This document shows positions 34,592 to 48,300 of a stretch of DNA of 64,000 nucleotides, one piece after another (the stretch's first letter is position 1; each line of letters opens with the position of its first letter). This DNA comes from Anthopleura xanthogrammica (Eukaryota; Cnidaria; Anthozoa; Actiniaria; Actiniidae). The position numbers were made by a program, and so were the translations under genes. Under the pieces are notes generated by a model. That model made no database searches and was not told where the DNA came from. It saw nothing but the letters and a program-made list of their open reading frames with translations. The DNA lies in contig OZ025219.1 in NCBI GenBank assembly GCA_964019055.1, positions 3,677,868-3,741,867 on the forward strand, written 5' to 3'.

Positions 34592-37500
34592 CTGAAATGG
34601 ATAAACATAATCAGCATGCAAGGTCGTTTTGCTTTCTCGGTTTTCAGCTTTTCATTACAAAATCGAACTTCCAGTTTGAGCATTTGATTTCGACCCGCGC
34701 CCAAAATATACTGAATTACCATGGCAACCATCAAAATTTTAGCAAGAAACCATAAATGTTTCGAGCTTCAAGAGGGCAAAATCCTGAAATTTTGAACTTT
34801 TTCATGGATTTTCTCGATGGCAGGCAGTCACAAGTTGACTAGGTAAAAAAAAAAAAAAAAAAAAAAGCAAAGCAAAGGAAAGAAAGGGAAATATCCAAAA
34901 GAAACGGAAAGCGCTAAATATGCACAAAAAGAAGGAAGACGGCATGAAAGGAGAGTAAAGCAGGAGAGAGGAAAAGAAAGAAAAAATCACAAGCAAGAAA
35001 AGAAAGGGATGAAACAACATATAGAAAGTATAGCACCTACTGCCAAACAAAGATATTCCAAACTCTCTCAAGTTTATAATAAGAGTTGGTTTTAACGGCG
35101 AGTACACATTCCCCCCCCCCTTAGCTCACTCGACCGCGAACACAACATCTAAGGCGTTGACAACGTTTCACTCATAGAACCAACCGAATAAATACCCCCC
35201 CCCCCCCCCCCAAATGGTTGGCTGAATCTTAAGCCAAAAACCCATTCGAATATCATAGCTAGTAATCTAAATGTTAGTTATTCATCTTACAGCAGCTTGA
35301 GGCTCTTCTTCTTGGTCTTGGGGTTCGGCTACTGGTTCTGCAGTATCATACAAGGCTTCAGCGTCTTCTTCAGCTTCTCTCCTAGCTTGTTCTTGTGTTT
35401 CTTCCTCTTCAGCTTCTTCTCTCCTTCGTGCTTCTTCTTCTTCTTCTTGTTGTCTTTCAGCTTCGTCTGTTTCACGCTGGGCTTCCTCTTCTGCTCTACG
35501 CCTTTCCTCCTCCTCATTTTCTTCCATTTCCCTCGCTGCTTCCTATCCCCAAAAAATGCAAAGAAAATACGATTAATAAATAGGTAATGTCAAGACACTT
35601 GTCTTGTAATCTTGTCGTCCTGATCCTGTTGAAAAGAGTCATGTCATTAGATCTGTTACAAACATGTAATGCAGGTGTCTTCTTTGCTAATTATTTCGAA
35701 AAAAAATTGAAGTGTTTACAGTGCGGGCACTCGAACGGTGAACACTTCTAGTTTTTTTAACAATTTTTCATAGTCCGTTAAGAAACCAGATTCATAACTA
35801 GACTCTGACATTATGTTTAGTTAGCTAACCTAAACATAATGTAAGAGCCTTGTTGTGAATCTGGCTTATGATTGAACGGCAAAAAAATGTCAAAAAAACT
35901 TGAAGCATTAACTGAAAAAAGGTGTATTAGGCTGTTAGTAGTGCACTGACCCTTTCTTGTCTTTTCTTGGAGGCTTCTTTTTCACGTTCTTCTTTGGCCC
36001 TGCGCCGCTCTTTTTCTTCTTCTGCTTTGCGTTTTGCCTCCTGCAGATCAAGTAATTGGAACATTACAAGGACAAATAATACCGAATATTGAAACTAAAC
36101 GACTCTAAAGAGAACAAACCTCTTCTTCTTGCTTCGCCATGTTCTCGAATTTTGCTCTCATATTACCAGCTGCACCAGAGTCTGCAATCAATAGGTAAAG
36201 TGAAACAATTAGTACAATAGAATGAAGGAATGGAAGAAACAACTTCATAGGCTATACAGATCCTGTCAAGAAATAATTTTGCATTGACTAGAGGTCCTAG
36301 ACAATGCAAGTACCCAGGTAGATTTCAATCCATTATCATATAGCTTAAATAGTCCGCGCGCTCTGATTTCTGCTGTACATTAGTGAACGGAGCAAGTGGT
36401 TTTAGGAGTTATATTATATAGAAAGAAAAAAATCCGGTGTAGTTTCAGGGTTAGAATTTAAAATTTTTAATGACGAGATAAACTTATCTTGTGCATTGAG
36501 CAGCTACGAGATAAATTTTTTGAACGCAAACACAAAGATTTTCTTTTTCTTTGCATATTGTCATCATTTTCTTAAAAGAGAACTAGCTAGAAAATGCGAG
36601 TTCAGTTTTTTTTCACTCGATATTTGTAATTTTCAACTAGTATTTAGCCAATTATCTTTTGGGAATTTCGAACCCTGAGTTTCCAATGCTGCTTTTTTGC
36701 AAACAAGCTGCGCGCACGGATGACGTTGGAACCGCGATCCGTTCACTAATACAGCAGAGTTCTTCGCCAATCAGAGCGCGCGTACTATCTAAGCTATATC
36801 AGTTATATATGATACCTGCACGAGGCTTGGCTGTGTGGTACTCTGATTTGACTTCTTGCATGTCTTCATAACCACCAGCAGACTAGGGCGAAAAAGAACA
36901 TTAAAATGAAGTATGTTTACAGTAACTATCTGTAGCGATGGGAAACTACACTACAGTATTACAGATCAAAGATTTAGATTTAGATTTAGACTAGAATGAG
37001 TAATACTTGACGAAAGATGTACAGGTTGTAATAAAAATACGTCGATGGCAACAGAATTAAAACGAAATTAACTTTTGACAAACAATACAATGATTTTTTT
37101 TTAATCTTTAAAAAAGAAGAAAACAACAACAACAACATATGTTTGCTTTGAGTAGCGAGGTCATTATTAAATAGGTCAGTGTCCAGTGCTTGCTGTACAG
37201 ACCTGTACAGAGAAAATACCCCCGAGGTAAACTTCGAAAGTGTTTCAATCTCCACGTACTTTGATATATTGGCCTGTACTGAATAAACTGTTATTATATT
37301 CCTTCCCTACCTTGTCCATACGATCCTTTTGGACGCCATACTTGCCACCGAATCCCTTAGCGTAATCTGTAGCAATTAGACGATAGAAATATGTTAAGGT
37401 TACAAGGCTACCATATAGGCGACCATGTGACCATGATGCGGCAATATAAGAAAAAAAACACAAAAAGATCACAGTCAAAACGATTACCACCACGAATATA

Positions 37501-40500
37501 CCACTACCACCGGCAACAACAACAACAGCGACAGCAACACAACAGCGATAGCAACAACAACAGCGACAGCAACAACAGCGACAGCAGCAACAGCGACAGC
37601 AGCGACAACAACAGCAACAACAACGACAACAGCGACGACAACAAAAATAGCGACGACAACAGCAACATTAATTCTAATCATTCTCCTACATCTATTAAGA
37701 TTATTGGAAACTTTGGGCCAAAAGATGATCACCTCTAAAGCCCCGGGTCTCCCAGAGCTGGACGTCTCTTTTTAACAAAGGTTCACGTCATCAACTGGGT
37801 ATGCTGGAGGAACCTCTATTCACAGTTTTTGGAATCATTATATATGCTTGGCCAATAATCGGTAGATTTAAACATGATCTTTTATTTTCTAAAGTTAGTA
37901 AAAACAATTACCCGTCTGTGACTCATGAGCCTCTGTCTTGCTTTGATATTCCCATCCTACAGCAGACTACAAGGGAAATATTGTGTTTAGTTCATTGGAC
38001 AACTGCCTTCCTAAAACCAGGAAACTATGTTCCAATAAATGTACATGTATCAGGGGCAGATATAGGGGTGGGCTGACAGGGCCGGGGTCCCCCCCCCCCC
38101 CCCTTCCTTTTAAAATATGTACTTTCTTTAAACTTGGCAAAATAAAAAAATTGTAAACGGTCTTGAAGGTTTTCTCTCAGGACGAAGTTTTCCGGCCCAC
38201 CCTTTCTTTGATTTCCAGATCCGCCTCTGTGCATAGACCCCTTGCACATGATGTCATAGCAGCTTAATTTGGACAGCAAAACAAACGAATTTCAATCTCC
38301 TGAGAATTGGAACCTATTGTTTTGCCCTCCAAATTGAACTGCATTCCGACGTGCTGCAAGGGGTCTATAGTGTATAATATGGGTACACAATCTCAATGCC
38401 ACTTGTGTGTTGAATAGAAAAACATCACAGGAGAAGGACAATTTTAAGAGGTTTATGGGCACTTCTTTCTGGTTACTTCACTATTTGTACTGTTCAGAGT
38501 AACTTTGCCAACTGTCAGTTCAATGACTACAGTAGCAGAATCACTTGAGAAAAAATTCATGCTCTTAGGGGGAAAGTAGTCCAGAACTCAACCCACTTTT
38601 CGTGCAGACTCCAAAATAAGAGGGAAACAGCGTGCACGCACGACATGCAAACTTAAAAAGAATTTACAATTTTTACCAATCTATTCCCACTATTTTGTTG
38701 GTCCTCGCCACGCATCAATGAAAGTGGGTCCAGCTCTGGGCTACTTCCCCACAAATACATGAATTCTTTCTCATGTAAGGTTTTGTTACTACTATCCAAC
38801 AAATATGCATCTTCAATATTACCAAAAACATTTTGAAAATGTAAATTTGAGAGACTTTGAAGAACTCCTATTAATATGTAAATTGGAGAACATAACAAAT
38901 ACCATACCTTATCTTGGTGGTCTTTCTGAACACCATACTTCCCTCCAAAACCTTTTGAAAAATCTGTCAAAAGGTAGAATGTTTTTCGAATAAGTAGAAA
39001 TCTTACACAGAACATTCATGACAAAATGACTGTACCTTTAGTGGATTCATGCGCTTCTGTTTTGCCTTGATAATCGTAGCCCTCAGCAGACTGTTCAAGA
39101 TAAAATAAAAAAGAAGTAAATAATAAATAAGTTAAAACAGAAAATAAATTGAATGAAATGTCTGCCTAGTTTATTATAAGAAACATAATTGATTTAGCTC
39201 CTGTAGAAGACTACAGCATCAGAGCGCACCATTCTGAAGCAAGCTTATTCAGACTGTGGTTCAAAGTGTTAGAGACAAGAAGCATGATTTTTAGAATTTA
39301 TTTGACTTTTTCTTCATAAAAGGTAGACCTTTCTTAACATTTATGCATGACATCCTTAGCCTCATGTTCATGCAGCTCTGATTACATTTAATGTATTCGC
39401 ATACTTTTTGCATGGGCTTTTTGCTGCCAAACAAGCTTTTACAAGCCTAATTTGGTAAAACCAGACAGCTTTGCATTAAAATGTACGTCAGTGTACATTA
39501 GATAGCTTACAAAAGCCTGTGCATAGACAGGGCCGTAGCAAGCCTTGAAAAACTGGGGGGCCTTTAGAAACTGGAGGGGGGGGGGGGGGGCTCAAGCCAC
39601 TGCAGCCCCTCCCCTTGCTATGGCCCTGATAGAAGTGTGGCCAGAGCTGCAGGAATGCAAGGCTAAGAATTTTATGCATAAAGATAAAGAAAGGCCTACT
39701 GACATATAATTACAAGTAATTACCTTGTCTACTCTATCTTTCTGTACACCAAACTTGCCTCCGAATCCCTTGGAGTGATCTGTAATACATTCAAATATAG
39801 AAACATACATCATCAGAAATGCCTTACAGTACTGTATTTGATTGATTCTTTAGATCTTTTAGTAATTCTACCTTTAGTGGATTCATGTGCCTCTGTTTTG
39901 CCTTCATAGTCCCATCCTGCAGCAGACTATAAGGTGAAAACATAAGACGACTTGTCAAATAAGATTGCAACTCTTTAGGTGTACCGTATTTACTCATTTA
40001 AGCACTGCCCCTGATAAAGTGTCGCCCTCAATTAAGCGCTGCATTAATGGGAACAAAATATCACCACCTCAAAATATCACCACCTCAAATAAGTGGTTCC
40101 CCTGAACAAATTTAAAGAGTGCTGCAGTGCTTATTTGAGTCAATACTGTAACAATATATTACACCTTTTCCACAAAATTTTTTTTTGACAAAATATCCTA
40201 AAGAAATAAAAGGTTGGTGGGTAATTGTCAGGATTGAGGAAAGTTTACATTCTGTAAATCAATGGCGTTTAATTAATTTTTTAAATTCCAGGTCAAGATA
40301 ATGTCCTCTATAATACGAACGAGCAAAAATATCCGTAAAAAATGCACCAGAACATTTTTTTCGCGCGCGCCTTTGTTTTCCAATGTAATTTCCCTATGGT
40401 ATCCTACGTGTGGATTTATGTCAATATAATTGAAATTATTTTTTACGGATATTTTTGCTCGTTCGTATTATAGAGGACATTATCTTGACCTGGAATTTTA

Positions 40501-43500
40501 AAAAAATAATTAAACGTGATTTTTTTCCGATTTTATTTTCATCTTTGACTTTTATCTAAATTGGGCTCCCTGTGGCTCGGCCTGTCATGATACTTACAGT
40601 ACCTCACCAAGAACAATGCATTACAGTGGTATCAAACTACCTTTGGTTGTCATGTGGACAACATCTTCAGGTCTACTGAAGGATGGCTATCATGCATGCC
40701 ATGCCACGTCAAATATTCCTAAAATACATGGAGGTGAAGCAGCATCACCAAAATTGAGTATGACTTACCTTATCTTGGTGGTCTTTCTGTACTCCATACT
40801 TGCCTCCAAAACCCTTGGAATGATCTAGAAGACAAATTGAATAAGATATTAAGCTACTTAAATAGTTATTTACCATTGGCACGCGACAGCAAGTGTCCAA
40901 GCAATCAATAGAGCAGCTCACTGTTGGCAATTCTTCAATCAAGCCATCATCTTCTTTCAGGAATCTTGGAACTATTTTTGACACTAACTTATCCTTAGAT
41001 AAGCAGATAGCAAGCATAATGCAAATCTTCTTTTTATTATCTATATAATATTAGAAAGATCAGGAAATTCCTATCTCCTGATTCTTGCGCTACTCTAGTC
41101 AATGCTTTCATAACCTGTCGCATAGATTACTGTAATAGCTTATACTATGGGCTACCTGGTTATCAAATAGCTAAACTGCAACGCATACAGAATGCTGCCG
41201 CTCGTTTAGTGTCTTTGACCCCGCGCTTTTCGCATATTACTCCTGTCTTAGCTGATCTCCACTGGCTACCAGTGAGATTTAGAATACGCTTTAAGATACT
41301 TATTTTCGCTTTTAAGGCTATCCACGGTCTTGCTCCTAGTTATTTATCTGATCTAATTTCTATCAAAAATCAGTCTAGTTATAATCTTAGGTCTAATAAT
41401 GAGCTTCTATTAGCACCTCTACCGACTAAGCTTCGACCTACTCTTGGTGGTAGGACTTTTTCATATGCTGCGCCAGTAGAATGGAACTCTTTACCATCTA
41501 GTATTAGGCATATTACATCATTAGCTACTTTTAAAGAACACTTGAAGACATATTTTTATAGGAAAGCCTTTTTATAGCGTTTATGACTATGATTTATTAT
41601 TTTTGTATTCAGCGCAGATGAACATTTCATGCTAATTTGCGCTTTATAAGTGTAAGTGTAATTATTATTACCATAAATAAAAAATATCTATCTGGAAAAT
41701 AATGGTCATTGTACCAAAACAGTGTGTAACCTAAGATGTCGTAAGTCTCAGATTGTCCATGGGGGGGGGGGGGGGGGGGGGGAGGGGTGTATTTACCAAT
41801 AACAGTTGCTAGATGAAGGATTTAAATCTCTAAGACATTTTTCTAATGTTTTAAGCTTATGATAGAACCGATTTGTGAAATGGATCATTTTCCAATACAG
41901 TATGTGTATGTGATGTCAACGCTACTCGCGCACAATTAATGATGTCATATCTCTTTAAGAATTAAAATATAAGTGTGCATCAGTTTGACCCGGCAATATT
42001 TAGATTTAAAATTTTCAACATGACTTTGTAGCTTGTCCTTTTCACCCTTTTCAAAAATAATGCTTAGTTTTGTTCTAATTCATGTCAGCTATAATGTTGC
42101 TTAGTTTTGGGTAATACAGTAGCTTTGCCAATAAAAATTCACATGCAGTTGCATGACCAGCATGTGGATTCTACTGTACTGTACATCATGGAATGTATAA
42201 CGTGCATAACCATGTGTCCAAAATTATTAAATAATGAGAGGACAATTTTATATTCCCCTCCCAGCAGTAGAGCAAACCTTTTGTGTACAAATTATAGTAT
42301 AATAAATGTTATACCTGTTGTGGAGTCATGTGCTTTTGTTTTGCCTTCATAGTCAAAGCCAACTGCAGACTTGAAAGAAAAAGAAAAGTCAGTCATTTGG
42401 ATTTTGATGTCTTGTTTGAAAACTAGTATTTGATGCCGGCCGTCAATCAAAGAACTAAACTCAAAAAAATACATTTTTGAGGGAGGATTTGGACTGAATC
42501 AAATATTTTAATTCTCTTATCCTCTAAAATCTTTAATACAGTCTTAAATTTCTCTCAAAAAATGTAATTTTTCTAGTTTAGTTATTTGATTGACAGCTGT
42601 CAGAATGTTAATTGGCAAACAAGACATCAAATTTCGGGGGTCGCAATTCAACGATAACGGTCTTAAACAAGCTAGGCTCTGTTGATGACATCCTGCATAA
42701 ATCCTTACCTTGTCGACTCTATCTTTCTGTACTCCATATTTTCCACCAAACCCAGTTGAATAATCTGTATAAAAAGGGAATATTACATTATGATTGGTTA
42801 CTTCGCTAGCTGATTGATGTTGTTTAATTTGCTATCAAAGTATAATAGTTCATGTGCCACAGGGCTCAAAATAAAGGCCAGTCAACGGTCAATGTGTGGC
42901 CAAATTTGGTACTTGACCTGTCAAATACAGTTTTGAACGGACATGTTGACCAGTCATATTTAAAAAATAAATAAATAAAATATTATACACCAGACATCTT
43001 GACCGGTGTATGACTGGCCATTATTTTGAGCCCTGTGCCATACTTTCTCATTTCAGATCACTTACTTTCACTTACTAGAATATATTTCTTTATAATAAGT
43101 TTTTTATCTATTTATTAAAATACTTCTTAGCCAATATCACTGTTACAAAAACAAAATTACAATGCTCAAGGGGAAGACGCAGCCTGTCTGATCTGAGACC
43201 AATGACTTGGGTAATGGTAAACTTCAGGAATTATGTACTTTATCACCAGTTATTGTATGTCAATCAACAATTGGCTGATTGTTGGCCAATTATAGATCAC
43301 CTGATGCACAGCTATGGGAGCTTCAGCAACAGGCACCTGTTCAATGATTGGCCAACAGATTGTCATATTCTGAACAATCATTTCTTTATTAACAAATTAC
43401 TAGCCAATGACTGGCCAACACTTAGCCAATTGCTGATTAATTGACCTGTCATGTTCGCTAGTCATTAAATTACACAATATATGATGACATAATACCTCAT

Positions 43501-45266
43501 ACCTTTCTGAGATACATGCTTGGAAAGCTTTGCTTCATAGTCATAGCCAACTGTATTCTGTTATTTTAATACAATAATGGAAGGGATAAGTGTAAGCTTC
43601 ATTTAATCTTCCTTTCAATAACCCACCTAACCATTCACTCAATCATTTATTCATTAATTCATTCACTCACTCACTCTCTTTCTTCCTCTCTTTCTTTCTT
43701 TTAGATTTTGCCCACAGACTGCTGCTGCACAATAGTCCCCTTCACAGTTCCCTGCACCATCTTGAAAGGTAGCCGTGCCTTTGCATTGAAGCAAGATGGG
43801 AGCAAGATGGCACAGCGAATTGTAAAAGGGACAGAGTCCTCTTTGAGGTATATTGCACCAATAGTCCACCTTCAATATTCTGGTTGAGTGATCACGCACA
43901 AAGCAATTCAAAATGAGGCTCTGAGGAAACAATAGAGCAATCCTAATATATTCTTTTGTTTCCCCATAGACTCACCTTGAATTTCTTTGCATGTAAACCA
44001 CTCAAACAGAATATCGAAAGTGGGCTATTTCCATCACCCTTAAAATCCCCATATACAGTATACCCATCCCACAATCAAACCAATAAGAAACCATTATTTA
44101 AGTAAAGGCCAAGCCAGGCACTTAGGCTAGTTACTGCCAAAAGGTTTCTTTATATCCTCAGTGGTTCTTTTAAGTCCCTCCAATACAGGGTCCAATACAG
44201 ACTGCCATTCAATTAATGTGGTCATACATGTACAAGCCACATGAAAGTTTAACCATTTGTAGATGTTATTAGATAGGCAGCACTTAATTTTCTCTTAAGT
44301 TTTGATGACTCTGAGTGTTGGTCTGGCCTGTTGAGGACTTGACCATGAGGACAAGAGGTCTAATTGTTTTAGTCTAATTCGCTATTGCCGAGTTTCAATC
44401 AGCTGATAAAAGTTATTGAATCTCATTATCTGCTCCAAATGGTGGTCAAACACTGGCCACCATGTGCTGTCAACCAGAAAGAATTCTATTGAAAACTTGA
44501 GATTCAGCTGATGAACATTCCACACGAGACAGGAAATGACATCAAGTGAAACCAAGCAATTAATCAGTCAAATAATACAAACAATTTTGAAATTACAGTA
44601 GGTTGAAAATGTGAGTTACTGATTGGTTTTCAAAACTGGCACTTTTCAGTACTTGTGGTAAACATTTTCACTAACAGGCCACTAAACTCAGCCAATCAGA
44701 GCGCAAGTTAGTACATGTAGGTTTAGACTAAAAATAATTATTACTACTGACATTGTTTTGCAAAATTTACCTTGTCTTGTCTGTCCTTTTCTACACCAAA
44801 CTTCCCACCATAGCCATAAGATGATTTAGGTCTTGATGATATTGTCAAGAAACAAACTCACTGAGTGTATACTTTTATTTCCAAACTAGTCACTGTATGA
44901 ATTCAATTCTCAAAATACAATAATAGCTTCTAGATCAACTTACTTTATAATATGACTAATGTCATATTAAATTAGAATCCCCCCTCTTATTTAGATGTGT
45001 ATAAAATAAAATATGATTTGAAATTTATTGACGTAAAGGATACCCAGATGCCATTTCCTCTGTAATAAAACAACAAAACAAAGTTAATGTAGCCAATTAT
45101 TTCAATTATTTACTTGCACAAACCATTATTTTATACAGGAGAATATTAAGCAATTATTGGACGAGGTTGAGCAAAATATTGTGATTTGTTAGTGGCGAGC
45201 AAGCAATTATTTGCCGATGCCGAAGGCAGAGGCAAATAATTGCTTGCAAGACACTAACAAATCTCG

Positions 45267-45300
<34 letters not shown>

Positions 45301-48300
45301 ATCATTCAAATTATTTTTTCTAATCTTTGAGGGGCAGTGCGAGTCAAACAATAACAAAGAAGTCAGCTCATTTTTTCAGGGAAGCGAGCCATTGTCAAAT
45401 ACAGCGTTACTGCACATGAGCAAACCGTTATTTGCAGTAAGATGGCTCTGCACCGTAATGCGCATGAGCAGACCGTTATTTGTAGGCAGTTATTTGCAGT
45501 TCTCTCGGCCAATCAAAATGACGGAAAAAATAATTTGAATGATAATATGTATTATTACCAATCATTACATAATATTTGGTCTTCTGGAAATTTAAGCTTT
45601 GATAATAAGCAGAGTTTTGCTCCATATCATTTACCATACTGTACTGTACATACAGTACTATCCCTCTCAAACTAATTTGGTTGCTCTCTGATCAGTATTT
45701 GATTTTCTTCTTTATTATCTTTTTGTCTATACAGTACATATTAGTATTATAGACCCCTTGTACCACTTTGGAATGCAGCTAAATATAGTTTCCAATTTTC
45801 TCCTTTGACGTCACATAAAAGGGGTCTAAACCCCCCCCCCCCCCCCCCATCTCAAAGCTGATTGGTCATCTCTATGCATGTTTAATGGAGCATTGTTGGC
45901 CGGCCTTCACCTTTCAGGGGAGTTTAATTTCTTTTGTGATCTACATCTACATTGTAGTTTACATTATTGTACTTCCATTTACTGTCATTTTCATAAATAT
46001 GCAAACTCTGTAGCTGCGAGCTGCAATCAAAAAGAATCAGTCAGTACCTTTTTTGACTGGCAGTAGTGAAAAATCAAATTCCAATGGGCAACTACAGAGT
46101 TCGCATATTTATGAAAATAGCAGTAATTAAACTCTCATAATTTTGCCAAAAATTGTGAAAGAACTTCTTGAGTGATATAAGAGTTAGTGTATATAACTAG
46201 TATATCATGGTGATTATAATTAACAAAAGGAACCTTACCTTTTTTTACATTTTTATGATCCTTTTCCACTTGCTGTCTGAGATCCTTGATACTATAGAAT
46301 GATACGAAATACATCAAAATAGTGATCAACTGTTGAGTGTTTATAATTATTAATGGGAGCCGGGTTCCAAACAAGAACCAACCAACTGATTAATGGTTTC
46401 AAAGTATATCTGAAACCTCTGATACAGAACGGATGAAATTAGAAGTAACTTCAGAAGGATAATTTAAATATTGTTAAAAACATTTATGAAGACAGTGGAA
46501 ACTTTTTAATACAAGTGGATTAAAATTGCAAATTATTGGCATGCACTCATGATCATGTCCTTAAACTGTTAATTATGCCATAAACCAACAACTTATGGGG
46601 CACAGAAAAATAGGTACAGTAACTGCAGTACAATCCTATAGCTATGAGGGTGAAAGGTGTAATTGATCAATAGAAATCAAAAGGTTGTTAATCATTGGTA
46701 ATAAATAAATAAGCACCATAGTCTTGTCCTTTGTAAATTTTCAATTGACTTTTTTTCGAATTATTGTGTGTATTGTACTAATTAAGACAGCAAGACCCAA
46801 TAAAAATGTAGAATGAAAACAAAGCATTCCGACTTTGGCTAGTCGAGCTAATTATAGACCATCAAAAAACAATAGCATTTCAACACTGAGTCCATCTGAT
46901 GCAACAAAGTTATTCTGACTCCCAATGAAAAAAAGGCAATCGGATAAACAACTTGTACATGTTGTCCCAGTTTCTGATATTGGCTCTATTAACCAAAGTT
47001 GGAATGCATTGTTGTTTTCATTCTACATTTTGATTGGTTCTCAGGTTCTCGCTGTCTAAGTAGCCCCAGTTACAATAGTCACACTGTAAGACTGAATTCT
47101 GAACTATATAATAAGCATAATCAGGGGTTTTAATAGAAGGCAGCTATACCGGCGGCCGTCATCGCCAGTCACTTAACTTCATATCGCCAGCTATTTTACG
47201 AATAATTCATGATTATTAGTCTTGATACTATGAAGTAAAATTAGTGGAAACAGATGCCTACATTTGAATCCCATCTGTCTACTTCAAATATTATTGAAAC
47301 CCCTGCATAATCAAATGTACTTCAACAATTTAACTTACTTCAAGGACTCTTGGTGACCAGATCCTTCAACTGTCTTGGCACCCCATCTCTGTTCTTGCTC
47401 AGATACATCATTCTATATACGATATATATCATATTAAAAAAATGAATATTAAGGAGCTTTAATTAGCTTTAAATACTTGTAAAATGGAGCACTGATGCGA
47501 AGGAGGTTGGGTAAAATGAGCACAACGTCAGCCTCAAGTTTATTGGTCAATGCAATGACTATTATGAACACCGACATAAAATAAGGCGGCTTTACCTTAA
47601 TTAACTTGGCTAATATTAAACTACTGAAAATGGATGGATATGATAAGCAGTTATTATGACCCGGTACAGTGTATGTAACTCTATAGAACATATAGAAGAG
47701 CAGAAACTGTTGCAGCATTGACTGTATGAGCGCTATCTAACTTTCAAGTTATTAATAATATATATAATAAAACAGTAAAGTTATCAGTTTGTACACATTC
47801 AAATAATTGTAACTAGCTATGGAATTGGTGCATTTAGAACCCATGACGTGTACCCCCCCTTCCCTCTTTAAACTGAGTATAGCTTCTGAAAGCCCGTCCG
47901 GGGGGAGTGGTTAACGATAGTTGCACATAGTTTAGTACTGGTCTATTTGTCAATATGTATGTAACAGGTTTGTAGCTTTGCTCTCAGTTCGACGTTTAAA
48001 ACAACAATTCCGGGAATAATAGGGTTAATTAATAGAAATTAATAAAACAAATCAATAAATCTTCAATAAACCATACAAAGGAATTTTGGAAGCTGACGAT
48101 GAATCGAATCTGAAACATACGTTCGTCAACTTCGATACAAATGTTGTAAGCTTAAGATCTTAAATACTACGACTTCTCTCTGTCTAAAAATCTTTTCGGA
48201 CGCCAAAAATGTGATTCAACTTTTTAACTTGAGAGACAAACGATCTTTTGGTTTAGACATGTACAAATGATCAATTCAGAAGCTGAATCGTGTCCGGAAG

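Noticed and set aside
35282..35587. Plus-strand Phe/Leu/Ser-rich ORFs over the cortactin helical exon
   Set aside because: Antisense shadows of the Glu/Arg-rich coding exon at 35291-35542.
37391..37738. Gln/Ser/Asn-rich ORF (115 aa) and its Val/Ala-rich antisense
   Set aside because: Translation of an intronic CAA/CAG/CGA microsatellite.
43663..43932. Cys-containing 89-residue ORF on the minus strand in a cortactin intron
   Set aside because: No family match that I can recognise, no splice relation to neighbouring exons, and it begins in a low-complexity CTTT/CATT region.
44771..46291. Direct splice of cortactin exon 3 to exon 5
   Set aside because: The phases do not match and a TAA appears immediately; the 16-nt microexon solves both problems.
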